38,673 nucleotides of DNA from positions 1-38,673 of IMG/VR virus record IMGVR_UViG_3300037504_000365, one strand, 5' to 3'. The notes under the pieces were generated by a model that worked only from the letters and a program-made list of their open reading frames with translations, did no database searches and was not told where the DNA came from. Origin of the DNA: a virus. This document shows positions 5,056-12,101 of the stretch, piece by piece; the stretch's first letter is position 1, and every line of letters starts with the position of its first letter. A program made the position numbers and the translations under genes.

Positions 5056-5690
5056 GTTGTGTTTTGATGCAGCGAGCTTTGTCGAGTCAAGTTACGTTAA
5101 GTTTAGTTTAGTTCCGTCGGGTTGTGTTGCGTTATGTTTCGGCAGATGAGTTTAGTTGAGTCATGTTGTGATGTGCTAAGTCCGGTTATGTTTCGGCCGA
5201 TGTGTTACGTTCGGTCGAGCTATGTTTGGTTATGGTACGTTGTGTTGAGTCGAGCTGCGCTGGGTTGCGTTGTGTTATGGCAGATGCGTTAGGTCGAGTT
5301 CAGTTCTGTTAAGTTAAGTTGCGTTGTGTTAAGTTGCGTCCGTTCCTTACGGGTTCAGCCTGGTTCCGTTTCGTTGGGTTAGGGCGGATGGGTTGCGTTT
5401 CGTTCCGTTGCGGAGGTTACGTTTGGATAAGTTACGTTTTGTTATGTTAAGGCTGATTTATTTGGTTACGTTGCGATTGGTTAAGTTCAGTTAGGTTTCG
5501 TTCTGTTAGGGCTGATATGTTACGTCCCGTTTGGACGGTCAAGTTGTGTTCAGTTGTGTTAAGGCAGACGAGTCAAGTTGAGTCAAGTTGAGATAAGACG
5601 AGTTAAGTTGAGTTTCGTTTGGGCGGATAAGTTGAGTCGCGTTTTGTTTAGTTTTGTCCCGTTCAGCCGAGTTGGGTTAAGTTGCGTTTA
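5047..5690 (+). repeat. Pentamer array (GTTNN)n in nine blocks separated by GGCNGATNN linkers
   Basis: Non-coding. After the linker AGCGGATAA (5047-5055) the sequence reads in steps of five. By hand count about 77 of 113 units begin GTT, another 15 begin GTC, and about 108 begin with G. The last two bases take all 16 combinations. Blocks are 5056-5140, 5150-5194, 5204-5278, 5288-5382, 5392-5450, 5460-5509, 5519-5562, 5572-5621 and 5631-5690. Their lengths are multiples of five except two that are one base short. The linkers lie at 5141, 5195, 5279, 5383, 5451, 5510, 5563 and 5622. The strand is G/T-rich and can form little self-pairing. Confidence 0.95.
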
Positions 5691-5708
5691 AATAATATGG
5701 GAGGGGAT

Positions 5709-6509
5709 GTGCCGCCGAAAGATAGTTATTATTTTCCGCACGATTCAAACGCCCGCCACGATCCCCGTATTAGCGCCATGCGCTGTGAATACGGAAACGT
5801 AAGCTATGGCTGGTACTGGATACTAATAGAGATGATGCGGGAGCAGACCGACTACAGGTTGCGCGTTAATGGCCGGTCGACAAAGGTGTATGCGAAAGAA
5901 CTTGACTGTACGGAGGAAGAGGCACGCCGGTTTATTGATGATTGCATGACAAGCGAAGATGACGGTGGCCTGGGTTTATTTGAGACAGATGGTACGTACT
6001 TTTGGAGTCCGGCACTCCTGCGCCGCATGGACCATTGGGAGGAAGTACGTGCTAAACGCGCTGAAGCCGGTAGACAGGGCGGACGACCTAAAAAGCAAAT
6101 GAAAAGCAATTGCTTTTCAAATGAAAAGCAAAAAAAAGCAATGAAAGGAAAAGAAATAAAAGAAAGTAAAGAAGATAAGAATATAGTGCCGGCGGACCGG
6201 CATGTGTACCACCTTTTTGAGCAGTCTTTTCTAAGCAAAAACACTGACTTCGACTTCAAACGCGAAGGCAAGCACTTGCAGCAGCTTGAGCAGAAGGCGC
6301 TTGCGCGTGACTCGCCAACGGAGTTTGCCAAGCGCGTGCTTGTGACGTTTTGGCGCATGACGCACGGAGGCGACAAGTTTTATAGCAAGCAACCGTTCCT
6401 TCCATCGGCTCTGAACTCTGGCGGCATCTGGCCGCGTGTACTCAAACAGATGGAGAACGAGTCAGCCGCTGATGACTTAGATGACGAGATAGCGAGGGTG
6501 TTTGGATGA
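5709..6509 (+). CDS. DUF4373 (Lin1244/Lin1753-type) replication initiator-like protein
   Basis: Called from the GTG at 5709, giving MPPKDSYYFPHDSNARHDPR, because family members begin this way and GGGAGGGG at 5699-5706 sits in front. An in-frame ATG at 5697 and TTG at 5682 are alternatives. The N-terminal domain (residues 1-115) is the winged-helix DUF4373. A lysine-rich linker follows (about 135-165). The C-terminal part ends FLPSALNSGGIWPRVLKQM, like DnaD-type replisome organisers. It probably binds the phage origin and helps load the helicase. The linker DNA holds iterons. Confidence 0.85.
   Translation: MPPKDSYYFPHDSNARHDPRISAMRCEYGNVSYGWYWILIEMMREQTDYRLRVNGRSTKVYAKELDCTEEEARRFIDDCMTSEDDGGLGLFETDGTYFWSPALLRRMDHWEEVRAKRAEAGRQGGRPKKQMKSNCFSNEKQKKAMKGKEIKESKEDKNIVPADRHVYHLFEQSFLSKNTDFDFKREGKHLQQLEQKALARDSPTEFAKRVLVTFWRMTHGGDKFYSKQPFLPSALNSGGIWPRVLKQMENESAADDLDDEIARVFG
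6091..6141. repeat. AAAAGCAA iterons with a 20-bp palindrome inside the initiator gene
   Basis: AAAAGCAA occurs at 6091, 6102, 6124 and 6134, and inverted at 6110. The 6102 and 6110 copies form the perfect palindrome TGAAAAGCAATTGCTTTTCA (6100-6119). A long A-rich stretch follows to about 6185. Iterons plus an A/T-rich segment within an initiator gene resemble the lambda O arrangement, so this is a candidate origin. The codons encode a lysine-rich linker, so low complexity alone could explain part of it. Confidence 0.6.
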
Positions 6510-6859
6510 CAGTCGACAAGTTTGTGACGATGGTCGAGGAGTACTACGGCAAGTACGAGCGGCCGGCGGTGCGCAAGATAGTCACGCGCTACTTGGCCAA
6601 ACTTGGTGAGAACTTCCTGGATAGGCTCTACCAAAAACTCGTGCTTGGGTACTCCGGGCAGTACCGCTACACACCGGACGTAGCGATACTCGATAAGTAC
6701 AAGCGCGAGGTGTGGCGCGACATGGAGAACAGCACACCACACATCAAGCAACTTGAAGGCAAGCCGGATGCTGAGCAGCAGGAGGAGGTAGCACAGATGT
6801 TGCACGGCTTAACGGAGAAACTGAGGGGGGCTACTGATGGTGATACGGGAGATAGCTAA
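6506..6859 (+). CDS. Replication-region helical protein
   Basis: A 117-residue protein overlapping the initiator stop by ATGA. It reads MTVDKFVTMVEEYYGKYERP early, then LGENFLDRLYQKLVLGYSGQ and TPDVAILDKYKREVW. Small proteins of this type often follow DUF4373 or DnaD-like genes. A helicase-loader partner role has been suggested for such positions, but the sequence has no Walker motif, so this is inference only. Confidence 0.7.
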   Translation: MTVDKFVTMVEEYYGKYERPAVRKIVTRYLAKLGENFLDRLYQKLVLGYSGQYRYTPDVAILDKYKREVWRDMENSTPHIKQLEGKPDAEQQEEVAQMLHGLTEKLRGATDGDTGDS

Positions 6860-7055
6860 CTCAAACATGCTGGGGATGCCGCATCGCGACAACTGGGAGG
6901 CGGCTATACGGTGCTTACTGGACTACTGGGAGGCACCGTGGCTGTTGAGTGATGTGGACTTGGACAAGGAGTACCGGCTGCATAAACGAGCCGACATACT
7001 TGTAGACGAGCTCGTGACGGCGGCTGGGTTGCGAGAGGAGTGGTGTGACGCATGA
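6837..7055 (+). CDS. Small hypothetical protein
   Basis: A 72-residue protein starting at the ATG at 6837, inside the previous gene's end, with GAGGGGGG at a proper distance. It contains NWEAAIRCLLDYWEAPWLLS and a conserved-looking helical C-terminus. No recognised family. It overlaps the next small gene by ATGA. Confidence 0.65.
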   Translation: MVIREIANSNMLGMPHRDNWEAAIRCLLDYWEAPWLLSDVDLDKEYRLHKRADILVDELVTAAGLREEWCDA

Positions 7056-7129
7056 TATATCTCATACTCATGGGTCTTGCGTTGGTGGGGCTGGTCGCAT
7101 TTTGCGTCCACATTGGGAGGCAGCTGTGA
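7052..7129 (+). CDS. Tiny single-span membrane peptide
   Basis: A 25-codon frame, MIYLILMGLALVGLVAFCVH followed by IGRQL. It is one continuous hydrophobic helix with a basic end. Start and stop overlap neighbours (ATGA, GTGA), which is typical of the coupled genes here. Function unknown. Confidence 0.5.
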   Translation: MIYLILMGLALVGLVAFCVHIGRQL

Positions 7130-7380
7130 GAAAAGTGTATCTGCTTCTACGGTATTCAAACAACCGCGACAAGATACTTGAAGTTATCGGCGTGTTTGAC
7201 TCGCAACAGCGGGCGGAAGATATTAAGCGCAGCGCCTTTTCGGAGCAACCCTGGGTAGACATCGAAATGCGTTGTATTAACCGTTGGTATGCCGCCGAGT
7301 CATATAGCAACTACACGAAAGATGCGAAGCGACGGGAGAAACGACGTGTAGCTGAAGCGGAAGATGGCAATGTTAGTTGA
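7126..7380 (+). CDS. Small hypothetical protein
   Basis: Called from the GTG at 7126, which overlaps the upstream stop and follows GGGAGG at about 5 nt. The 84-residue product starts MRKVYLLLRYSNNRDKILEV and has a short beta-alpha pattern, then a basic C-terminus (KDAKRREKRRV). No recognised family. It overlaps the PP-loop gene by 17 nt. Confidence 0.65.
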   Translation: MRKVYLLLRYSNNRDKILEVIGVFDSQQRAEDIKRSAFSEQPWVDIEMRCINRWYAAESYSNYTKDAKRREKRRVAEAEDGNVS

Positions 7381-8143
7381 AAAGCAATTATTTGAAACGG
7401 TTGATAAGGTAAGACTTGCCTGTGATCGGTTGAGGCACTTTGAGCCGCCGGGGGGATACTATTTGGCTTTTTCTGGTGGCAAGGATAGCGTGGTTATCAA
7501 ACATCTCGCTAACATGGCCGGCGTGAAGTACGATGCTCATTATAGTGTGACGACTATAGATCCGCCAGAGCTTGTGTATTTTATCCGCGAGTATCATCCT
7601 TATGTTATTTGGGAATGGCCGGAAATACCTTTTCTGCGAAAACTTGAGACTAAGGGGTTTCCGCATCGGCACCGACGCTGGTGTTGTGAAATGTACAAAG
7701 AAAACGGCGGGAATGGGCGACGCATAATTACTGGAGTACGATGGGGTGAGTCATATAACCGCGGTAAACGCAAGCTATTTGAGCATTGTCTCTCGGGCGG
7801 ATACAAGTCGAAAAATAAGACGTTTGTGAACCCTATTATTGATTGGACAACAGAGGAAGTGTGGGAGTTTATAAAAACATATAATGTCCCCTATTGCAAA
7901 CTTTATGATATAGGATTCCATCGACTTGGATGTTTGTTTTGTCCTATGGCTGGCAAACAAAGGGCTTATGAAGCTCAAATATATCCGTCTTACGTCAAAG
8001 CTTTCATAAAGTCGTTTAAACGCTTGCATTCATCGGGACGTGATAGTGTGAAAAGGTGGGCGAATGGTGAAGAAATGTTTTGGTGGTGGTTAAACGAAGA
8101 TCGTAAAGGCAAAGACGAAAAACAATTGATGTTATTCGAATGA
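7364..8143 (+). CDS. PP-loop ATPase of the PAPS reductase/DndC-like superfamily
   Basis: A 259-residue protein. LAFSGGKDSVVIKHLA (about residues 34-49) is the PP-loop that adenylates substrates. RRWCCEMYKEN near residue 106 and GCLFCPM near residue 191 provide cysteine pairs, as in 3'-phosphoadenylylsulfate reductase relatives and DndC, which can hold an Fe-S cluster. Phages often carry such genes; proposed roles are nucleic-acid sulfur chemistry or nucleotide metabolism. No dnd partners occur here, so DNA phosphorothioation is unproven. Start is ATG 7364 or 7370. Confidence 0.85.
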   Translation: MAMLVEKQLFETVDKVRLACDRLRHFEPPGGYYLAFSGGKDSVVIKHLANMAGVKYDAHYSVTTIDPPELVYFIREYHPYVIWEWPEIPFLRKLETKGFPHRHRRWCCEMYKENGGNGRRIITGVRWGESYNRGKRKLFEHCLSGGYKSKNKTFVNPIIDWTTEEVWEFIKTYNVPYCKLYDIGFHRLGCLFCPMAGKQRAYEAQIYPSYVKAFIKSFKRLHSSGRDSVKRWANGEEMFWWWLNEDRKGKDEKQLMLFE

Positions 8144-8475
8144 AACAACGTGAAGTTGATATACAGTCGAGCATCTTAGAATATCTAAAGTATCGTCATA
8201 TATTTGCACGGCGCAACAACACGGGTGCGGTGTATCGCGGTGGCCGCTACATGGAGTACGGACTCGGGCGCGGTTCGTCGGACATCATCGGCATACTACC
8301 GGATGGGCGCTTCCTGGCTATCGAAGTCAAGCGCAAGGGGTGCAAGCCGACGCCGGCGCAGGACGAGTTCGCCGCGACGGTTGAGCGCAACGGCGGTGTG
8401 TACATACTGGCGCGGTGTGTGGCGGATGTGGATAAAAACTTGCGTCCGTATCTTGATAAAACAACGCGAGTATGA
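8140..8475 (+). CDS. VRR-NUC domain nuclease
   Basis: A 111-residue protein overlapping the upstream stop by ATGA. The PD-(D/E)xK core reads RGSSDIIGILPDGRFLAIEV then KRKGCKPTPAQDEF, with catalytic D, E and K in the usual places. Stand-alone VRR-NUC proteins of this length act on branched or flap DNA, including Holliday junctions, as dimers. It probably processes replication or recombination intermediates for this phage. Confidence 0.88.
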   Translation: MKQREVDIQSSILEYLKYRHIFARRNNTGAVYRGGRYMEYGLGRGSSDIIGILPDGRFLAIEVKRKGCKPTPAQDEFAATVERNGGVYILARCVADVDKNLRPYLDKTTRV

Positions 8476-8509
8476 TATTTTCCGCCGACTCCTCTGGGAG
8501 GGGAACATT

Positions 8510-8707
8510 ATGGCTGTAATACGTAATTGTCATTTTTATGGGAAATGTGCAGTGATGCCGTTAGTCAGAGTTGCATCTGGTATGGGAGAAACTGAAATGG
8601 TCGGTGTCGCCATTCTCCATCATCGAATGCTGCGGCGTCTGTGGCGGTGGCTCTTTTTACGCAATTTTGGTCGTTATTCATATAGATATCATATAGTCGG
8701 TCATTAG
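8510..8707 (+). CDS. Small basic hypothetical protein
   Basis: A 65-residue frame starting MAVIRNCHFYGKCAVMPLVR, with GGGAGGGGAACATT directly before the ATG. The C-terminal half is basic and aromatic (RRLWRWLFLRNFGRYSYRY). No family recognised. The AGGGGAACATT leader (8499-8509) is repeated before the next gene (8715-8725). Confidence 0.5.
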   Translation: MAVIRNCHFYGKCAVMPLVRVASGMGETEMVGVAILHHRMLRRLWRWLFLRNFGRYSYRYHIVGH

Positions 8708-8724
8708 TCCCGGAAGGGGAACAT

Positions 8725-9006
8725 TTGAAAACCGTATACTACGGTGATATACGTATTGACTGGACTGATGAAGAGTGGGCGCGGCTCAACGAGGTAAAAG
8801 ATGCTCGTTTTAAGGGATGTCCGTTATTCCATGATGACGGATATCCTCGGGGACGAGGGCGCTCGAGTTTGAAGGTCACGGAAGAGCAAATACAGGAAAT
8901 ACGCGCCTTGAAGGGGCGCATGAGTGGCAGGCAAATAGCGGAATTATATCCAACCAGCGTAGCTACCGTGCATCGGATATTGCGCGGTGATTTGGGGGCG
9001 AAATGA
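8725..9006 (+). CDS. Helix-turn-helix protein with resolvase-type C-terminus
   Basis: A 93-residue protein from a TTG at 8725, placed by the GGAAGGGGAACA ribosome site. Residues about 50-90 read LKVTEEQIQEIRALKGRMSG then RQIAELYPTSVATVHRILRG. This is the helix-turn-helix seen at the C-terminus of resolvase/invertase and in small phage regulators. The N-terminal part is a short acidic domain. It precedes and overlaps the sugar-synthase gene, so it may regulate this block. Confidence 0.75.
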   Translation: MKTVYYGDIRIDWTDEEWARLNEVKDARFKGCPLFHDDGYPRGRGRSSLKVTEEQIQEIRALKGRMSGRQIAELYPTSVATVHRILRGDLGAK

Positions 9007-9635
9007 TTATAGTGGATATGGGCTCCGGTGAAACATGTCGTAACGATACGCGTGAAATAGCGCGTATGATATATGCGCTCAAACAAGTAGATACGGGCAA
9101 ACACGAAGTCGTCATCAAGTGGCAGTTATTTGAGTCTATACCTCCGCTCAAGCCGCTGACTGTTTTCAATTTTTCGCTGGCGCGTCAAATAGCATCTGAT
9201 ATGGGATACCAAACGACGGCTAGCGTTTTTGATGACGCTTCCATAGCTTTTCTCCTTTCCGAGGGCGTGCCGTGGATTAAGATAGCGGCGCGTCCTCACC
9301 TTTATCACTACGTAGACGACTATCCTGATACGCGATTTGTCGTAAGCGTGGCGCATCCGCAAGTGACTGGGATATGGGATATTTTTGGCGATGATATGGG
9401 ACATCGCGCTAGATTGATGTATTGCGTACCGGAATATCCGGCAACGAGTAGCAAATATGAATCGCTGTTTGGTGAAAACTTGCATGTGGGCATATCGGAT
9501 CACACGCCGGATTTCAGATTATTCAGGCGTTATCGACCAATGACATACGAGGCGCATTTCAAGATGCCCGATAGTACGGGAGCCGATAGCGGGCCGTGGG
9601 CAAGAACACCCGAGCAGTGGGCGGAGATACTCTAA
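9003..9635 (+). CDS. NeuB/PseI-like nonulosonic acid synthase, compact TIM-barrel form
   Basis: A 210-residue protein. The family condenses phosphoenolpyruvate with a hexosamine-type sugar to make sialic, legionaminic or pseudaminic acid. Aligned features are an N-terminal strand plus helix, VVIKWQLF (equivalent of VKFQ), WIKIAARP (KIAS-type lysine), YCVPEYPA, GISDHT (metal-ligand His) and YEAHFKMPDSTGADSGPWAR (second His and substrate loop). Full-length NeuB is about 340 residues with an antifreeze-like C-terminal domain, which is absent here. Activity therefore needs proof. Confidence 0.75.
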   Translation: MIIVDMGSGETCRNDTREIARMIYALKQVDTGKHEVVIKWQLFESIPPLKPLTVFNFSLARQIASDMGYQTTASVFDDASIAFLLSEGVPWIKIAARPHLYHYVDDYPDTRFVVSVAHPQVTGIWDIFGDDMGHRARLMYCVPEYPATSSKYESLFGENLHVGISDHTPDFRLFRRYRPMTYEAHFKMPDSTGADSGPWARTPEQWAEIL

Positions 9636-10174
9636 TGGAATTGCGCCCCCTTACCATGGAAGATATGCACGTTATACGCCGGTGGCGGCATCAAGTGCCC
9701 GAGACGCTGCGCACGCCATACATGCTAACACGTGAGATGCAGGAGGACTACTACCGCACGGTTATCTGTGACAGGCGCAGCGCAACACGGTATTGGGCGG
9801 TAGCTGATGGCGATGTTTTATTGGGTTACGGCGGTATCGAGAATATCATCTGGGAGAACCGTAACGGCGAGATAAGCCTGTTGATGGCACCGAATGAACG
9901 CGGTAAGGGCCTGGGTGCCGAAGCGGCTGAGCTCATCCTCGAGCAAGCTTTCTATCGGCTTAACTTGGAGCACGTCTACGGTGAGTGCTACATGTGCGGT
10001 CCGTACCTGTTTTGGGAGAAGATGGTAGAAAAGTACGCTGGTAGTGAAGTCGTTTTACCGCGCCGCAAGTTTTGGGATGGGATGTATTACGATTCGTATT
10101 ACTTCACCTTTTACCGGAAACACTGGATAGGCTGCCGGTTGCGTAGGGCGCTTAGGGAGGCCAAGGAGAGATGA
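9635..10174 (+). CDS. GNAT acetyltransferase, PseH/RimJ-like
   Basis: A 179-residue protein from the ATG at 9635, which overlaps the synthase stop. It starts MELRPLTMEDMHVIRRWRHQ. The acetyl-CoA loop is ISLLMAPNERGKGLGAEAAE (motif A, about residues 85-105). Next to sugar-acid genes it most resembles PseH-type enzymes that acetylate the aminosugar before condensation. Alternatively it acetylates the finished sugar or a protein. Confidence 0.8.
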   Translation: MELRPLTMEDMHVIRRWRHQVPETLRTPYMLTREMQEDYYRTVICDRRSATRYWAVADGDVLLGYGGIENIIWENRNGEISLLMAPNERGKGLGAEAAELILEQAFYRLNLEHVYGECYMCGPYLFWEKMVEKYAGSEVVLPRRKFWDGMYYDSYYFTFYRKHWIGCRLRRALREAKER

Positions 10175-10596
10175 GAGAGATAAAGTTTCGCGCGTGGAAT
10201 GAGGAAACTAAAGAAATGATAAATCTTGATACTGCTGCCGAAGGCGAGTTGCCATATACAGGCGAATGGCCCATAAATGCTATTTTCAGGGATTTGCCTA
10301 AACATTGGAGTTATGTATTCATCCAATACACCGGCCTCCACGACAAGAACGGTAAGGAGATATATGAGGGGGATATATTGGGTTCTCGCGACGGTCTTCC
10401 TATTGCCGGAGCGGTTGAGTGGCGGGGTTGTGGTTTTGTATTGGTTAGCTGGCGCGAAACATCCAGGGAATACGGGATAACAGCTGATGGTGAACTTCTT
10501 TACGCTAAGAATGAATTTGTAGATGATCTTTGGGCATATTCCGGGGTCGAAGTAATGGGTAACATCTATGAAAACCCTGAACTGTTGGAGAAATAA
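10171..10596 (+). CDS. YopX-like phage protein
   Basis: A 141-residue protein with the YopX signature: start MREIKFRAWNEETKEMINL, then FIQYTGLHDKNGKEIYEGDI, and a C-terminal GNIYENPELL. YopX proteins are beta-rich and widespread in phages; their function is unknown. It is inserted between the acetyltransferase and the cytidylyltransferase and overlaps both, so it is co-transcribed with the sugar genes. Confidence 0.92.
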   Translation: MREIKFRAWNEETKEMINLDTAAEGELPYTGEWPINAIFRDLPKHWSYVFIQYTGLHDKNGKEIYEGDILGSRDGLPIAGAVEWRGCGFVLVSWRETSREYGITADGELLYAKNEFVDDLWAYSGVEVMGNIYENPELLEK

Positions 10597-11351
10597 TGAG
10601 CGATATAAACGAGGAAAAGACACGGGCTATCTGTATCATACCGGCCAGGGGTGGTAGCAAGCGAATCCCTAAAAAAAACCGCCGGCCGTTTATCGACAGG
10701 CCTGTTATCCGGTACTCCATGGATGCGGCGCGGAAGACAAGGATATTCGACAGCGTCATAGTTAGCAGTGATGACGACAAGATACTGTCCATGGCGCAGC
10801 ATAACGGTTGCCAGCCGCACCGCAGGAGTGGTAAGGCGGCGGCTGACGATGCGACGATGCTCGATGCGCTATTGGATGTGGTCGGTGGTCTTGGTGAGGT
10901 GTTTTTTGAGTACATCTGCATGGTATACGCCTGTGCGCCGTTTATCACGACGGAGCGGCTACTTGAAGGATACGAGCGTATCCAGACGGGCAAGTATCCA
11001 GTTGTATATCCCATTATCCCCAACAGCCACCATATCGAGCAGACGCTTGTAACCGGTGGCGACACAGTAAAGATGCTGTGGCCCAAATATAAGAATTATC
11101 AGGGGCGCATGATGCGGACATACCGGCACGCTGGCCAATGGTTTTGGATACGCACCAAGGACATGTACCGAAACCTGACGCTGACGCCTGATGACGCTGG
11201 GTACGTGCTTCTCCACTGGTGGGAGGGACACGACATCGACACGGAGGAAGACTGGCAGGAAGCGGAATTCAAATACGAGTATATGAGGAGGGTAAAGGAC
11301 GGTGACACATCGACACGGAACATTTTATTTGTACGGGATGCGGACAATTAA
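10596..11351 (+). CDS. CMP-nonulosonic acid synthetase (NeuA/PseF-like cytidylyltransferase)
   Basis: A 251-residue protein. The nucleotide-binding signature IIPARGGSKRIPKKNRRPF lies at about residues 14-32. Further family marks are VIRYSMDAARKTRIFDSVIV, SSDDDKIL, and HAGQWFWI near residue 180, which matches the DAGQFYW of PseF enzymes. The reaction activates the sugar acid with CTP to CMP-sugar, the donor for transferases. The last ten residues are encoded where the next HNH gene already begins in another frame. Confidence 0.88.
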   Translation: MSDINEEKTRAICIIPARGGSKRIPKKNRRPFIDRPVIRYSMDAARKTRIFDSVIVSSDDDKILSMAQHNGCQPHRRSGKAAADDATMLDALLDVVGGLGEVFFEYICMVYACAPFITTERLLEGYERIQTGKYPVVYPIIPNSHHIEQTLVTGGDTVKMLWPKYKNYQGRMMRTYRHAGQWFWIRTKDMYRNLTLTPDDAGYVLLHWWEGHDIDTEEDWQEAEFKYEYMRRVKDGDTSTRNILFVRDADN

Positions 11352-11797
11352 AAGTACCGGATGATTTTGCCCGATATGGCAATAAGGCGAGATGTAAGAA
11401 TTGCCAAAAAGCATATGATAAACAATATGCACGGACAAAACAGAAGCGCCTCAAATTGCGGTTATCGCAACGTTTATATTATGCGTTGAAGCAACAGGGG
11501 CATTTTAAACGGAAATCAATGCGCACTGAAGAATTGCTTGGTTGTACAATATCGTTTTTTATTAAGCATCTTGAGAAACATTTTCGGCCTGGAATGAGTT
11601 GGGAAAATTATGGCAAATGGCACATAGACCATATTATACCTTGTGCTGCATTCGATTTGGGTGATCCGAGCCAACAGCGTCAGTGCTTTCATTATACTAA
11701 TTTGCGACCCCTATGGGCTATTCAGAACCTGAAAAAGCATCATAAGGTTTTGCAGGATCCACAATTGAAATTGCTGGAACTATATAGGGAAAGATAA
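11302..11797 (+). CDS. HNH endonuclease with apparent frameshift near its start
   Basis: The HNH frame is open from 11304 to 11797, but no ATG, GTG or TTG precedes its N-terminal zinc knuckle CTGCGQLKVPDDFARYG with RCKNC. A GTG at 11302 with AGGAGGG upstream reads MTHRHGTF and joins the HNH frame if one T of the TTTT at 11323-11326 is skipped. The joined protein has about 164 residues. The core is WHIDHIIPCAAFDLGDPSQQ then CFHYTNLRPLWAIQN. It may be a real indel, slippage, or a consensus error. TTG at 11456 would give a truncated protein without the knuckle. Confidence 0.7.
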
Positions 11798-12033
11798 TGA
11801 CAGAAGAAGATTGTCGAAAGTTATACCAGAATGGCGAGTTAAATAATTATATTTGGAATAAGGCCCATAAGCGTTCTCGTTCATATGAAGATGCGGAGGA
11901 TTATTTTCAAGAAGCTTGGGCTAAAATATGGCTAAAAGTAAAAGATGATTCTACGATTGAAGATTGTAAAAAAATAGCTCAAAACGCAATTCATGCGGCG
12001 TATATGAGAAAAAGACGCAGACATCCCCTCTAA
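11797..12033 (+). CDS. Mini sigma-like protein (sigma-70 region 2 only)
   Basis: A 78-residue protein overlapping the HNH stop (TAATG). SYEDAEDYFQEAWAKIWLKV resembles the DAEDLVQETFLRAW helix of sigma region 2.1-2.2. IAQNAIHAAYMRKRRRHPL resembles the end of region 2.4. No region 4 follows. Position at the end of the early block, shortly before the terminase, is where other phages carry late-gene activators such as ArpU. A late transcription role is inference. Confidence 0.6.
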   Translation: MTEEDCRKLYQNGELNNYIWNKAHKRSRSYEDAEDYFQEAWAKIWLKVKDDSTIEDCKKIAQNAIHAAYMRKRRRHPL

Positions 12034-12101
12034 TAAGATCATTCACGTTATTCACATAATTACACCCCCAGAAGTTACTTAATATATAGAGGGTGTAAAT
12101 A
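12034..12101 (+). promoter_or_regulatory. Intergenic hairpin that pairs with the next ribosome site
   Basis: TTACACCC (12060-12067) pairs with GGGTGTAA (12091-12098) around an A/T-rich 23-nt loop. The only purine-rich ribosome site of the next gene, GAGGG, lies in the 3' arm, so folding would hide it. A direct repeat ATTCAC (12041 and 12050) lies upstream. The region follows the mini-sigma gene directly. Confidence 0.45.

Noticed and set aside
5056-5690. CRISPR array or ordinary microsatellite
   Set aside because: There are no long constant repeats with unique 25-40 nt spacers. The 9-nt linkers and variable pentamers do not match CRISPR, and the free bases at two of five positions exclude a simple microsatellite.
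5056-5690. Coding region on either strand
   Set aside because: A 5-nt period shifts through all codon phases, and stop codons (TAA, TAG, TGA) occur often in each frame; no frame of useful length exists.
7364-8143. DNA phosphorothioation (Dnd) system
   Set aside because: Only one DndC-like protein is present. No DndA, DndB, DndD, DndE or Dnd restriction genes were seen.
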